DNA from: Rhodospirillales bacterium Ga0074136
GTDB taxonomy: Bacteria; Pseudomonadota; Alphaproteobacteria; Acetobacterales; Acetobacteraceae
Length of the DNA stretch: 61,476 nucleotides
NCBI GenBank assembly: GCA_001464375.1
Contig: LNEW01000171.1
Location: 1 to 61,476, forward strand
Direction: 5' to 3'
In this document: piece by piece, positions 1-8,038 of the stretch
How the letters are laid out: every line of letters begins with the position of its first letter
How positions within the stretch are numbered: position 1 is the stretch's first letter
Program-made: the position numbers and the translations under genes
The notes under the pieces: model-generated
Databases searched by the model: none
What the model was told of the DNA's origin: nothing
The model's input: only the letters and a program-made list of their open reading frames with translations

Positions 1-1
1 A

Positions 2-166
2 CTGGTGCTGCTGTGCGAGGAAATGGGCATCGCGACCGGCATCGATGTCGATGCGCTGATCGCGGCGGGGCACCTGGCGGAGCGCATCCTGGGGCGCAGC
101 CTGCCCTCGGCCTTGTTGCGCGGCGGAAGCCTGACGCCGTTCCGGGCGAAGGCGCGCGCGGCATGA
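2..166 (+). CDS. Hydroxymethylglutaryl-CoA lyase, C-terminal end (partial)
   Basis: The window opens inside this gene; 54 residues and a TGA stop are visible. The piece contains EEMGIATGIDVDALI followed by AERILGR and LPSALLRGG, which matches the conserved C-terminus of hydroxymethylglutaryl-CoA lyase (leucine catabolism, cleaving HMG-CoA to acetyl-CoA and acetoacetate). The catalytic part lies outside the window, so the call rests on the tail alone. The stop overlaps the ATG of the following CoA-transferase gene by 4 bp (ATGA), so the two are very probably translationally coupled in one acyl-CoA catabolic operon. Confidence 0.75.
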   Translation: MVLLCEEMGIATGIDVDALIAAGHLAERILGRSLPSALLRGGSLTPFRAKARAA

Positions 167-1347
167 GCGCGCCCGGGGACCGAAGCGCACCAGGCAGCGC
201 GCCGCTGCCCCTGGCGGGCATCCGCGTTGTCGAATTCTCCCACATGGTCATGGGGCCGACCTGCGGCCTGGTACTGGCCGACCTCGGGGCCGAGGTCATC
301 AAGGTGGAACCGCCCGGCAAGGGCGACCGCACGCGGTATCTGGTCTCCTCCGGCACCGGCTTCTTCCCGGCCTTCAGCCGCAACAAGAAATCCGTGCAGC
401 TCGACACCGAGGACGCCGCGGATATCGAGACACTGAAGCGGCTGATCGACACCGCCGATGTGATGCTGGAGAATTTCCGCCCCGGCGGGCTGGAGGCGAA
501 GGGCCTGGGCTACGAAGCCCTGGCGGCACGCAATCCGCGGCTGATCTACCTGTCGCTGAAGGGCTACCTGCCCGGCCCGTACGAGAACCGCACCGCGCTG
601 GACGAGGTGGTGCAGATGCAGTCCGGCCTCGCCTACATGACCGGCCCGCCTGGCCGCCCGCTGCGTGCCGGTGCCCCGGTCAACGACATGATGGGCGGCA
701 TGTTCGGCGCCATCGCCATCCTGGCCGCGCTGCGGAGCCGCGATGCGACCGGGCGCGGCCAGCACCTGCAATCCGGGTTGTTCGAGAACGCCGCCTTCCT
801 GGTCTCGACCGCCATGCTGCAGCAGGCGATGACCGGGCAGGACCCCACGCCCATGCCGGCGGGCCGCCGTGCCTGGGGCGTGTATGACGTGTTCGAGACC
901 GGCGACGGCCAGCAGATCTTCATCGGCGTGGTCACCGACCGGCAGTGGGAGATCTTCCGGCGTGAACTGGCCGAGCCGGTGCTGGACGACGCGGCCTACG
1001 CAACCAACACCGACCGCGCCAAGGCGCGCGAGACGCTGATCCCGCTGGTGCAGTCGCTGCTCAAGAAGCACGACGTCGCGGCGCTGGAAGCGATGTGCGA
1101 ACGCGCCGGCCTGCCCTTCTCCCGCATCGCACGGCCATGGGACCTGCTGGAGGACCCGCATCTCAAGGCCAACGGCGGGCTGTTGCCCATCACCTTCCCC
1201 GATGGCCGGCCCGGCGCGGTGCCGGCGCTGCCCATCCAGTTCGGGGACCAGCGGCTGGGTGTGCGGCACGACCTGCCGAAGGTCGGCGAGCATGACGCGG
1301 AGATTCTCGGCCCGCTGCGCGCCGCGCGCCGGGCCGCCGCCGACTGA
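163..1347 (+). CDS. CaiB/BaiF family (class III) CoA-transferase
   Basis: 394 residues, the usual size for this family, whose members move CoA between organic acids through an aspartyl-CoA intermediate in the cytoplasm. Visible family signatures are GIRVVEFSHMVMGP near residue 19, LGAEVIKVEPP at 41-51, NFRPG at 104-108, and the segment GYLPGPYENRTALDEVVQMQ, whose Asp147 sits where the catalytic Asp is found. I chose the ATG at 163 because it overlaps the stop of the upstream HMG-CoA lyase fragment and starts just before the conserved N-terminus; the frame is open further upstream, but that part is the lyase in another frame. The substrate cannot be told; the neighbour suggests branched-chain or other acyl-CoA breakdown. 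Confidence 0.9.
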   Translation: MSAPGDRSAPGSAPLPLAGIRVVEFSHMVMGPTCGLVLADLGAEVIKVEPPGKGDRTRYLVSSGTGFFPAFSRNKKSVQLDTEDAADIETLKRLIDTADVMLENFRPGGLEAKGLGYEALAARNPRLIYLSLKGYLPGPYENRTALDEVVQMQSGLAYMTGPPGRPLRAGAPVNDMMGGMFGAIAILAALRSRDATGRGQHLQSGLFENAAFLVSTAMLQQAMTGQDPTPMPAGRRAWGVYDVFETGDGQQIFIGVVTDRQWEIFRRELAEPVLDDAAYATNTDRAKARETLIPLVQSLLKKHDVAALEAMCERAGLPFSRIARPWDLLEDPHLKANGGLLPITFPDGRPGAVPALPIQFGDQRLGVRHDLPKVGEHDAEILGPLRAARRAAAD

Positions 1348-1513
1348 ACCGCCGCCGCGCCGCCCACCCGGCGGCAGCGACGGCCGCGATACGGCGCGCG
1401 GTGTGCTGGCATCACGCCCATGGGTGCCAGCGCCGCCGAGCCAGGACCGATCCGCTTCACCCCCAACGGACAGGACACGACCCTGCCCGCCAGCACCACG
1501 CGCCTCGCCCTGT

Positions 1514-2221
1514 CTACCGCAGCGGAATGCTGAAGCCCGGCACCGCGACCCCCTGCGACCGCCCCAGCGCCGCCTTCGCCTGCACCCCCACCACCACGAA
1601 CCCGCCGGCCGCATCGCGCGCAATCAGCGGTGCCCCGCTGCTGCCCATGGTCCCCGCGCAATTGTGTCCCACCAACATGCCCTGGGCGCCGAAGGTGCCC
1701 ATCACCAGCACGCGGCAGCGCAGGTCCGCCACCAGCGCGCCCGGTCGGTCGTGCTGCCAGCCCGGCAGCACCAGGGGCGTGCCCTCGCGCGGGGGTTCGC
1801 GCGCCAAGCGCAGCGCGCGGCCTTCGCCGAGCGGCGCGTCGATGGTCAGCAGCGCCCAATCCGACCGCCAGGGTTGTTCGGTGGCGATGTCAAAGCCCTG
1901 CCCGGCCAGCAGCGATACCCCGCGCGCCGTCCGCCCGGCCAGGCGGAAGGTGACATCGCCTGGCCGCAGGATGGCGCGCCCCGCGGCATCGATCAGGCAG
2001 TGCTGTGCGGTGACCACGCTGCGCGGCCCGACCAGCGTGCCGGTGCAGCGATTCCCCGCCGCCTCGATCTCGCCCACGGCATTCCAGGGCGCCTGGTCGG
2101 CCGGCACGACCTGGCGCGTGTCGGTGGCGCCGAGGCCCGGCACCTGCTGCGGCCAGACCGGGGGCGCGGCGGCAACCAGGCCAAAGGCCGCCAGCGCGGC
2201 GAGGTGCGGCAGGCCTCTCAC
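1514..2221 (-). CDS. Secreted trypsin-like serine protease
   Basis: 235 residues from a GTG start. An N-terminal hydrophobic stretch (LAALAAFGLVAAAPPVWP) looks like a Sec signal peptide, so the enzyme should act outside the inner membrane. The chymotrypsin-fold triad is complete: His74 in VVTAQHC, Asp121 in RSDWALL and Ser195 in TMGSSGAPL. Cys59/Cys75 bracket the His loop and Cys169/Cys188 precede the Ser loop, consistent with disulfides. The length fits a bare protease domain without PDZ domains, so it is not a DegP/HtrA enzyme. It follows a tiny secreted-protein gene on the same strand by 40 bp and could be co-transcribed with it. The substrate is unknown. Confidence 0.85.
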   Translation of the reverse strand: MRGLPHLAALAAFGLVAAAPPVWPQQVPGLGATDTRQVVPADQAPWNAVGEIEAAGNRCTGTLVGPRSVVTAQHCLIDAAGRAILRPGDVTFRLAGRTARGVSLLAGQGFDIATEQPWRSDWALLTIDAPLGEGRALRLAREPPREGTPLVLPGWQHDRPGALVADLRCRVLVMGTFGAQGMLVGHNCAGTMGSSGAPLIARDAAGGFVVVGVQAKAALGRSQGVAVPGFSIPLR

Positions 2222-2261
2222 GGCGTGCCGGCGCGCGGTGCGGCCGGCCGTCGCCGGGCGG

Positions 2262-2432
2262 TCAGGTGGTGGGCGGCGCCGGCGTGCAGGACCGCGGCGG
2301 CCGCGGCATCGGCGTCGAGGGTGGCGGGGCCGGCGTCTCGGTCGCCTGCGCCAGCGCCGCGCCCATGGGCAGGGCGGCCGGCAGGACCGGGAGGGCGGCG
2401 GCGAGGCTGAGGAACAGGAGGGTTCGGCGCAT
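2262..2432 (-). CDS. Small proline-rich exported peptide (hypothetical)
   Basis: A 56-codon frame starting with ATG. The first 28 residues (MRRTLLFLSLAAALP, then an Ala/Leu-rich run ending in ALAQA) form a textbook signal peptide with an A-x-A-like cleavage site. The mature part is only about 28 residues and is mostly Pro, Thr and Arg with one Cys. No family is recognised. It lies immediately upstream of the secreted protease on the same strand. The signal peptide is the main reason to believe in it; it could also be a chance frame in GC-rich DNA. Confidence 0.45.
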   Translation of the reverse strand: MRRTLLFLSLAAALPVLPAALPMGAALAQATETPAPPPSTPMPRPPRSCTPAPPTT

Positions 2433-2518
2433 GGCGCGAGCCTAGACCGAGGCCGCGCCGGAATGGAACCGGCACGTGCGGGCTGGTCCCGGCGCGGCGG
2501 GGGCGCCATGCTCGCGCG

Positions 2519-2926
2519 GTGCTGCGCATGCTGGTTTTTCTTGTCGCCCTGGGGGCGCTCGGCGCCGGTGGCTGGTGGTTCATCGGCCAGGTTCCGCCGC
2601 GTGTGGTGCAGCCGCCCGTGGTGCAGCCGCGCGACGCGCAGGGCGACCGCACGCCGCGCCCATCGACCTTCACCCAGCCCGCTGCCGGAGCATCGGGGCT
2701 GCAGACTCCGCTGGGCGATGCGCTGTTCCGCTGGCGCTGCACGACCGGCCTGCGCGAGGCGCTGGGCGACAGCGCGGCCTGGCCGCTGCGCCGCGTGGCC
2801 GGGTTCTGCCTGTGCGTCGCCGACCGCATGCGGGAGGACGGCTTGCGCGACGTGCCGCAAATCCGCGGCGACGGCCTGGCGGCGGCGCTCGATGCAGCCG
2901 AGGCGCAGCTCTGCCGGAGGCCCTGA
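2519..2926 (+). CDS. Hypothetical protein with N-terminal membrane anchor
   Basis: 135 residues from GTG at 2519 (an in-frame ATG at 2528 is an alternative start). Residues 4-22 (MLVFLVALGALGAGGWWFI) are one hydrophobic segment that could be an uncleaved anchor or a signal peptide. A Pro/Val-rich linker (PPRVVQPPVVQP) leads to a globular C-terminal part with four Cys, two of them in FCLCVADRM, suggesting an envelope protein with disulfides. The family is not recognised. It lies between divergent secreted-protein genes and a polysaccharide deacetylase, which adds little about its role. Confidence 0.6.
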   Translation: MLRMLVFLVALGALGAGGWWFIGQVPPRVVQPPVVQPRDAQGDRTPRPSTFTQPAAGASGLQTPLGDALFRWRCTTGLREALGDSAAWPLRRVAGFCLCVADRMREDGLRDVPQIRGDGLAAALDAAEAQLCRRP

Positions 2927-2939
2927 CGCCGGGGGCGGG

Positions 2940-3884
2940 TCACCCGACGGTGGCGGCGCGCAGGGACCCTGTCGCGGGTTCCGGGTGCCATACCGTCGCG
3001 GCCGCGCGCAGCGCCGGCAGATAGGTCGCGAAGGGCTCCGACCGCCGTCCGCGCAACAGGCCTTCCAGCCGCGGCACGGTCGGGCCGCGGTTCAGCCACA
3101 GCATGACGCTGCCGACCAGCCCCGCATCGGCGCGGCGCACCAGCCCCTCGCCGGGATCCACGTCATAGGGGTGGCAATAGGACCACAAATGCCCGCCACC
3201 GTTCTCGGCCACCCAGGACCGCACCAGGGTGGACAGCCGCCAGGGCGGCAGCCAGCGCAGGTACATCCCGCCCAGGAAGGGCAGCAGCAACGGCCCGACG
3301 CGCCCGACCGGCACCGGCAGTTCCAGCACGCCGCCGGGCCACAGGAAGGGCCGCCGGGGCGCCCCCGGCCATCCCGCCAGCGGGCTCCAGGCCGGCAGCA
3401 GGGAGGAGGAATAGGCGAAGCCGGCCTCCGCCAGGATCGCCGGCGCCCAGGCGGCGTCCGGCGTCAGCGAGAAATACGGCGCGCGGAACCCGGCCGGCGG
3501 CGCGCCCAGCAGGTCGGCCATCCGGTCCCGCGCCGCCAGGGTGCCGGTCCGGAACGTGGCCGGGCCCTGGTCCGCCAGGGGACGATGGTCGTAGCCATGG
3601 CAGGCGACCTCGTGGCCACGCCGCGCCACCTCACGCACCAAAGCCGGGTCCTGGCGGACCATGGCGTCCAGCACGAAGAAGGTGCCCCGCGCGCCCGCGG
3701 CGTCCAGCAGGTCGAGCAGCCGGCGGGTCGCCGGCGCGGCGCGGCCCGGCGTGCCATGCTCCTCGACGTCCACCGTGAAGGTGAAATCGGCGGGAAGGGC
3801 GGCGAAGCGGCGGGCGGCACGGTCGGTCGCCCTTGTTCGGCCGCTTTCCCCTTGATACTTTTGGCTTCCGGGTGTGACTGGCAT
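2940..3884 (-). CDS. Polysaccharide deacetylase family protein (NodB fold)
   Basis: 314 residues. The NodB core is clear: motif 1 TVDVEEH (Asp39 with the DVEE variant of the metal site), motif 2 HEVACHGYDH with His96 and His100, and motif 3 FRAPYF at 133-138. The later segment WSYCHPYDVDP resembles the C-terminal region of the deacetylases found with exosortase/PEP-CTERM and exopolysaccharide loci. Such enzymes N-deacetylate amino-sugar polymers. No signal peptide is evident with this start, and the first 30 residues are not conserved in type, so the true start may differ. It is transcribed away from the pigment cluster with about 100 bp between the two, which is a likely two-way promoter region. 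Whether it modifies the same product is unknown. Confidence 0.85.
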   Translation of the reverse strand: MPVTPGSQKYQGESGRTRATDRAARRFAALPADFTFTVDVEEHGTPGRAAPATRRLLDLLDAAGARGTFFVLDAMVRQDPALVREVARRGHEVACHGYDHRPLADQGPATFRTGTLAARDRMADLLGAPPAGFRAPYFSLTPDAAWAPAILAEAGFAYSSSLLPAWSPLAGWPGAPRRPFLWPGGVLELPVPVGRVGPLLLPFLGGMYLRWLPPWRLSTLVRSWVAENGGGHLWSYCHPYDVDPGEGLVRRADAGLVGSVMLWLNRGPTVPRLEGLLRGRRSEPFATYLPALRAAATVWHPEPATGSLRAATVG

Positions 3885-3988
3885 TGCGGCTCAGGTCGCC
3901 GGTCGCCCCCCTTCCGTCAAGGCCGAACGGGGCGGTCTTGCGGTCTGGATGCCCGGAATGGAACGCGAATCGCGGCGGGAGACCAGTT

Positions 3989-4255
3989 TTGACGACGACC
4001 CTGTCCTTGGAAGCGGAGGTCGCCGGCCTGATCGTCGAGGCATTGCACCTCGAGATCGCGCCGGAGGCGATCGACCCGGAGGCGCCCCTGTTCGGCGAGG
4101 GGCTGGGGCTCGATTCGATCGATGCGCTCGAAATCGCGCTGGCGGTGTCCAAGCGGTACGGATTCCAGCTGCGTTCCGACGACGAACGCAACCACCGCAT
4201 CTTCCGCTCGCTCCGCGCCCTGGCCGCGCATATCGAGACGAACCGGACGGGCTGA
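3989..4255 (+). CDS. Acyl carrier protein of the aryl-polyene-type cluster
   Basis: 88 residues. The phosphopantetheine site is Ser43 in GLGLDSIDALE, the standard D-S-[LI] motif. The start was set at TTG 3989 because a purine-rich Shine-Dalgarno (GCGGGAGA) lies about 8 bp upstream and the ACP fold begins right after; the frame stays open to 3884 but that extension is unlike an ACP. It heads the run of synthesis genes, separated from the next by only 5 bp, so it should supply the carrier on which the polyene chain is built. Characterised aryl-polyene clusters often have two ACPs; only this one is seen here. Confidence 0.85.
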   Translation: MTTTLSLEAEVAGLIVEALHLEIAPEAIDPEAPLFGEGLGLDSIDALEIALAVSKRYGFQLRSDDERNHRIFRSLRALAAHIETNRTG

Positions 4256-4260
4256 CGCGC

Positions 4261-4875
4261 ATGGCATGGCCCCGCCTGGCGCCGCGGCTGGCGATCTCGC
4301 TGCCGCTCTCCGGGCTGTTCCTCGGGGCGCATGCGGCGGGGCTGCAGGACGCCGCGGCCATCCTGGCGGTGGCGGCGACCTGCGCCATGGCCGCGCCGAC
4401 CGCGCGCGCGCCGGGCATCATCGCGACGGCCTGCGCCGCCGGCGGCGCCACGGCGCTGTGGGTCATGGGCGCGGGGGCGGCCGCGACGCTGCTGGATGCG
4501 CTGCCGCTGGCCGGCAACCTTCTGCTGGCGTGGCATTTCGGCGCCACGCTGCGGCCGGGGCACGAGCCGCTGATCACGCGCTACACGCGCGCGGAACACG
4601 GGCGGCTCTCGTCGGGCCTGATGCGCTATACGCGGCGGCTGACCTGGCTGTGGACCGCGTTCTTCCTGGCCTTCGCCGGGGTGAACGGGCTGACGCTCGC
4701 CGGGCTGGGTCCGGCGCCGGGCCCCGCAGCGGTGGCGAACCTGATGCTGTCGGCGCTGCTGTTCCTGGGCGAACACCCGGTGCGCCGCGCGCTGTTCCCC
4801 GCGCTTGGGGCGGCCAGCCCGTGGAATACCTTGCGTGCCATATGGCGCGCGGATGCCCTGCCCGATGCGCGTTGA
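4261..4875 (+). CDS. Multi-pass inner-membrane protein of the pigment cluster (COG4648-like)
   Basis: 204 residues with about five or six hydrophobic segments (for example LLDALPLAGNLLLAWHFGAT, and TWLWTAFFLAFAGVNGLTL). The segment RPGHEPLITRYTRAEHG recalls the small membrane proteins that sit between the ACP and the ligase in aryl-polyene gene clusters. Its biochemical role is not established; a scaffold or membrane-docking function for the synthase is a guess. It starts 5 bp after the ACP and overlaps the ligase gene by 11 bp, so it belongs to the same transcription unit. Confidence 0.7.
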   Translation: MAWPRLAPRLAISLPLSGLFLGAHAAGLQDAAAILAVAATCAMAAPTARAPGIIATACAAGGATALWVMGAGAAATLLDALPLAGNLLLAWHFGATLRPGHEPLITRYTRAEHGRLSSGLMRYTRRLTWLWTAFFLAFAGVNGLTLAGLGPAPGPAAVANLMLSALLFLGEHPVRRALFPALGAASPWNTLRAIWRADALPDAR

Positions 4876-6178
4876 ACCGCCCCTGCCGCTGACGTCCCGC
4901 GCGCCGTGGGAGGTGATCTTCCACCGCGGGCGCGACGGCGTGACGCTGGAACGGTTCCTGGCCGAGGCGGCGGCGCTCGCGGCACGCCTGCCGGATAACG
5001 GGCCGGTGCTGAATTTCTGCGCCGACCGCTACCTGGCGTTGCTCGGTTTCGCCGCGGCGCTGTCGCGCGGGCAGACCACGCTGCTCTCGGCCGACCGCAC
5101 GCCGCAGCGCCTGGCGGAGATCGCGCGGCTGCATGGCGCGCGCTACGCGCTGGCCGACAGTGACATCGCGCTGGCGCTGCCGGTCCTGCGGCCCGAGGTG
5201 GCGGCGGGCAGCGACGCGCCGAACCCATTGATCCGCGCCGATGCCGTCGCGGCCATCGCCTTCACGTCCGGCAGCACCGGCGAATCGCAGGCGCATCCGA
5301 AGCCCTGGGGCGCGCTGGTGGCCGGGGCGCGGGCCGCCGCCGCGCGCTTCGCCGTGGCACCCGGGGCGAGCATCGTCGGCACCATTCCCGCGCAGCACAT
5401 GTACGGCTTCGAGACCACGCTGATGCTGCCGCTGCAGGGCGCGGGCGCGGGTCATGCGGGGTCGGTGTTCTACCCCTCCGACATCGCGGAGGCACTGGCG
5501 GAGGTGCCGGCGCCGCGGCTGCTGGTGACCACGCCGCTGCAGATGCGCGCGCTGCTGGGCACGGGCATCGCGCTGCCGCCGCTGGCGGGCGTGATTTCCG
5601 CCACGGCGCCGCTGGCGGCGTCGCTCGCCGCGGAAGCAGAGGCCGCCTGGGGTGCGCCGCTGCACGAGATCTATGGCGCGACCGAGGCCGGGTCCGTCGC
5701 GTCCCGCCGCACCCTCGGCGAGGAGGGCTGGGAGCCGTATGACGGCGTCGACTTTGCCATCGGGCCTGAGGGTGCCGTGGTGACGGTGCCTGGCCTGCCG
5801 GCGCCGGTGCCGCTGGCCGATGTGCTGGAATGGGTGGCGCCCGGGCGCTTCCGCCTGCTCGGTCGGCGCGGGGACATGGTGAAGCTGGCGGGCAAGCGGG
5901 CGTCGTTGTCCGGCCTGACCGCGATGTTGACGGCGATCGAGGGCGTTGAGGACGGCGTGTTCCTCGCACCCGAGGATCTCGACCGCAATCCGCGTGGCCG
6001 CCTGGCCGCCCTGGTGGTCGCGCCCGGCCTGACAGCCGAGGCGGTGGTGGCCGCGCTGCGCGCACGCGTGGAGCCCGCCTTCCTGCCGCGTCCCGTGGTC
6101 ATGGCCGCTGCCTTGCCGCGCGATGCCGTCGGCAAGCTGCGTCGCGAGGATGCGATCCGCCTCGCCTGGTCCCGATGA
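4865..6178 (+). CDS. AMP-dependent acyl-CoA/ACP ligase (ApeH-like)
   Basis: 437 residues, an ANL-superfamily adenylating enzyme. Visible core motifs: the phosphate loop TSGSTGE at 134-140, YGATEAGS at 270-277, the hinge region GDMVKLAGKR, and the C-terminal catalytic lysine in AVGKLRRED (Lys424). In aryl-polyene clusters the matching enzyme activates the aromatic acid primer (such as a hydroxycinnamate or hydroxybenzoate) and loads it on the ACP; that substrate is inferred from context only. ATG 4865 was chosen because it gives a short overlap with the upstream stop; an ATG at 4853 is possible. Confidence 0.88.
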   Translation: MRVEPPLPLTSRAPWEVIFHRGRDGVTLERFLAEAAALAARLPDNGPVLNFCADRYLALLGFAAALSRGQTTLLSADRTPQRLAEIARLHGARYALADSDIALALPVLRPEVAAGSDAPNPLIRADAVAAIAFTSGSTGESQAHPKPWGALVAGARAAAARFAVAPGASIVGTIPAQHMYGFETTLMLPLQGAGAGHAGSVFYPSDIAEALAEVPAPRLLVTTPLQMRALLGTGIALPPLAGVISATAPLAASLAAEAEAAWGAPLHEIYGATEAGSVASRRTLGEEGWEPYDGVDFAIGPEGAVVTVPGLPAPVPLADVLEWVAPGRFRLLGRRGDMVKLAGKRASLSGLTAMLTAIEGVEDGVFLAPEDLDRNPRGRLAALVVAPGLTAEAVVAALRARVEPAFLPRPVVMAAALPRDAVGKLRREDAIRLAWSR

Positions 6179-6510
6179 CGGCTTCGGTTTCAGAAAAAGG
6201 CGGCGGTTCGGGGGAGATCCCTCCCCCGACCTTCCTCGTTCCCTCCGACCATCCTTGCCTGCCCGGGCATTTCCCCGGCGCCCCGGTGGTCCCTGGCGTT
6301 GTGCTGATGGACCACGTCGCCGCCGCCGCCCGTGCGACCTTCGATGTCGGCGCCCTGCTGGGCGTGCCGCGGGTGAAGTTCGCCGCCCCCGTGCTGCCCG
6401 GCCAGGCCGTGCGCATTGCCTTCGTGCCGCGCGATGCCCAGCGCGTCGGGTTCTCCTGCTTCGTCGCGGACCGCCTGGTTGCCGCCGGGGAGATGGCCTT
6501 CGCGCCATGA
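6175..6510 (+). CDS. Hot-dog 3-hydroxyacyl-ACP dehydratase (ApeI-like)
   Basis: 111 residues. The FabA/FabZ-like signature DHPCLPGHFPGAPVVPG is clear, with the His of GHFPG as the likely catalytic residue. It should dehydrate the 3-hydroxyacyl-ACP in each polyene extension round, possibly together with the second dehydratase at 12284. Its first 21 residues are unlike a dehydratase: they include GGGSGEIPPPTFL, encoded by a palindromic element that recurs at the start of the LolA-like gene 1.25 kb downstream. The ATG overlaps the ligase stop (ATGA). Confidence 0.87.
   Translation: MTASVSEKGGGSGEIPPPTFLVPSDHPCLPGHFPGAPVVPGVVLMDHVAAAARATFDVGALLGVPRVKFAAPVLPGQAVRIAFVPRDAQRVGFSCFVADRLVAAGEMAFAP
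6205..6237 (+). repeat. Palindromic coding repeat, copy A
   Basis: A 33-bp element inside the 5' end of the dehydratase gene. Its core is a perfect 8-bp stem, CGGGGGAG (6209-6216) with CTCCCCCG (6221-6228), around the loop ATCC, flanked by GGTT on the left and ACCTTCCTC on the right. Copy B (7458-7492) shares the flanks and the stem and is read in the same frame (PPPTFL). Confidence 0.7.
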
Positions 6511-7424
6511 CGGCCGCGCCGGACGCGCCCGCCCCCTGGGCCGCAACGCCGGAGCGCGGCAGCGGCGCCGCCCTGCGGCTGATGGTGCGGATTGCGCTCG
6601 GCCTGGGCTGGCGGGCCGCGCATGGCATGCTGTTTCCGGTGACGCTGTTCTACCTGCTGAGTTCGCCGGCGGCGCAGAAGCGCGCGGTGCGGCGTTATCT
6701 CGCGCGGGCGCTGGGGCGCGATGCGCGCTGGCGCGACCTGTGGCGGCTGTATTTCTGCTTCGCCTCCACCATGCTGGACCGCGTCTTCCTGCTGACCGGT
6801 CGGCGCGCGGGATACCAGGTGGAGGTGACCGGGCTCGAGATGCTGCGCGACGCCGCCGCGCGTGGGCAGGGGCTGGTGCTGCTGGGTGCGCATATGGGGT
6901 CCTTCGAGGCGCTGCGCGCAGTCGGCGGCGAAGGCGCCTCGGTCGAGGTGCGGATGCTGATGCACACCGACAATGCAGGCGCAGCGGATGCGCTGTTCGA
7001 CAGCCTTGATCCGACGCGCCGCGCTTCGGTGATCGCGCTGGGCCGGCCCGAGGCCATGCTGGAAGCGCGCGAGGTGCTGGACCGCGCCGGCGTCGTCGGA
7101 CTGCTCGCGGACCGGGCGGTGCGCGGGGACCGGACGGTGCGCGTGGATTTCCTCGGCCACCCCGCCCCCTTCCCGGGCGGACCGATGACACTGGCGGCGA
7201 TCCTGCGTGCGCCGGTGGTGCTGGGCTTCGGGCTGTGGCTCGGGCCGCGGCGCTACCTGCTGCGCTTCGAGGAATTCGCGCCGGGGATCGACCTGCCGCG
7301 GGACCGGCGCGAGGCGGCGCTGCAGGAATGGCTGGCCCGGTATGCCGACAGGTTGTCGGAGGTGTGCCGGGAGCATCCCTACAACTGGTTCAATTTCTAC
7401 GCGTTCTGGGGGGAAGACCGGTGA
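6507..7424 (+). CDS. LpxL/HtrB-like lysophospholipid acyltransferase family protein
   Basis: 305 residues. The acyltransferase motif HX4E is seen as GAHMGSFEALR (His129, Glu134), followed by a region like LLADRAVRGD and a GGPMTLAAILRAPV block typical of lipid A-type acyltransferases. A hydrophobic segment near residues 38-52 suggests membrane association. In aryl-polyene clusters such enzymes are thought to attach the chain to a lipid carrier in the membrane, sometimes fused to a glycosyltransferase; here the GT2 gene is separate (13898-14683). It overlaps both neighbours by 4 bp. Confidence 0.85.
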   Translation: MTAAPDAPAPWAATPERGSGAALRLMVRIALGLGWRAAHGMLFPVTLFYLLSSPAAQKRAVRRYLARALGRDARWRDLWRLYFCFASTMLDRVFLLTGRRAGYQVEVTGLEMLRDAAARGQGLVLLGAHMGSFEALRAVGGEGASVEVRMLMHTDNAGAADALFDSLDPTRRASVIALGRPEAMLEAREVLDRAGVVGLLADRAVRGDRTVRVDFLGHPAPFPGGPMTLAAILRAPVVLGFGLWLGPRRYLLRFEEFAPGIDLPRDRREAALQEWLARYADRLSEVCREHPYNWFNFYAFWGEDR

Positions 7425-8038
7425 ACATCGCCGGCCGGCACCAAAAGCCAGGGTGGGGGTTCCGGGGAGATTCGCCTCCCCCAACCTTCCTCCGCCGCGC
7501 CCTGCTGCTGTTCCCGCTCACCGCCCAATCCGCCGACCCGCTCGCCGCCGTCATGGCTGCGCTCGCTGCCGTCCGCAGCTCCCGCGCCACCTTCGTCGAG
7601 GAGAAGGAGGTGCCGGAACTCGATCGTCCGCTCGTCTCGCGCGGCACGCTGGCCTGGCGCGCACCAGACCGGCTGGAGAAACGCACCATCGACCCCGCGC
7701 CGGAACTGTTCCTGATCGAGGGCGACCGCCTCACGCTTGAACGCCCGCAGCGCGGGCTGCGCGAGACGCTGTCACTCGACACCGCGCCGGAACTCCGCCC
7801 GCTGGTCGAAGCCCTGCGCGCGACGCTCGCCGGCGACATCGCCACGCTGCGCGAACATCACGAGGTGCGCTTCAGCGGGGACACGACGCGCTGGCGGATC
7901 GTGCTGGTGCCGCGGTCCCTGCGCCTGCGCGGCGCGGTGCAGCGCATCACGCTGGAGGGCAGCGACGGCGTCCTCACGGTGGTGGAGACGCAGGGCAACG
8001 AGGGCCGTACGCGACTGACCGCCACGCCCGTGCCATGA
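7421..8038 (+). CDS. LolA-like outer-membrane lipoprotein carrier (pigment cluster)
   Basis: 205 residues from a GTG that overlaps the previous stop (GTGA). After residue 30 the sequence FLRRALLLFPLTAQSA looks like a signal peptide, and the mature part (FVEEKEVPELDRPLVSRGTL, then a run of beta-rich segments) fits the LolA-like proteins that precede the MMPL exporter in aryl-polyene clusters. The likely role is carrying the lipid-linked polyene across the periplasm. Residues 8-24 (including RGDSPPPTFL) come from palindromic repeat copy B and push the signal peptide unusually far from the start, so the real start could be nearer FLRR. Confidence 0.75.
   Translation: MNIAGRHQKPGWGFRGDSPPPTFLRRALLLFPLTAQSADPLAAVMAALAAVRSSRATFVEEKEVPELDRPLVSRGTLAWRAPDRLEKRTIDPAPELFLIEGDRLTLERPQRGLRETLSLDTAPELRPLVEALRATLAGDIATLREHHEVRFSGDTTRWRIVLVPRSLRLRGAVQRITLEGSDGVLTVVETQGNEGRTRLTATPVP
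7458..7492 (+). repeat. Palindromic coding repeat, copy B
   Basis: A 35-bp element in the 5' end of the LolA-like gene. Stem GGGGAG (7464-7469) pairs with CTCCCC (7476-7481) around ATTCGC, and the outer GGTT (7458-7461) can pair with AACC (7483-7486). It shares with copy A the order GGTTC, G-rich arm, GAT, C-rich arm, ACCTTCCTC. Confidence 0.7.
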
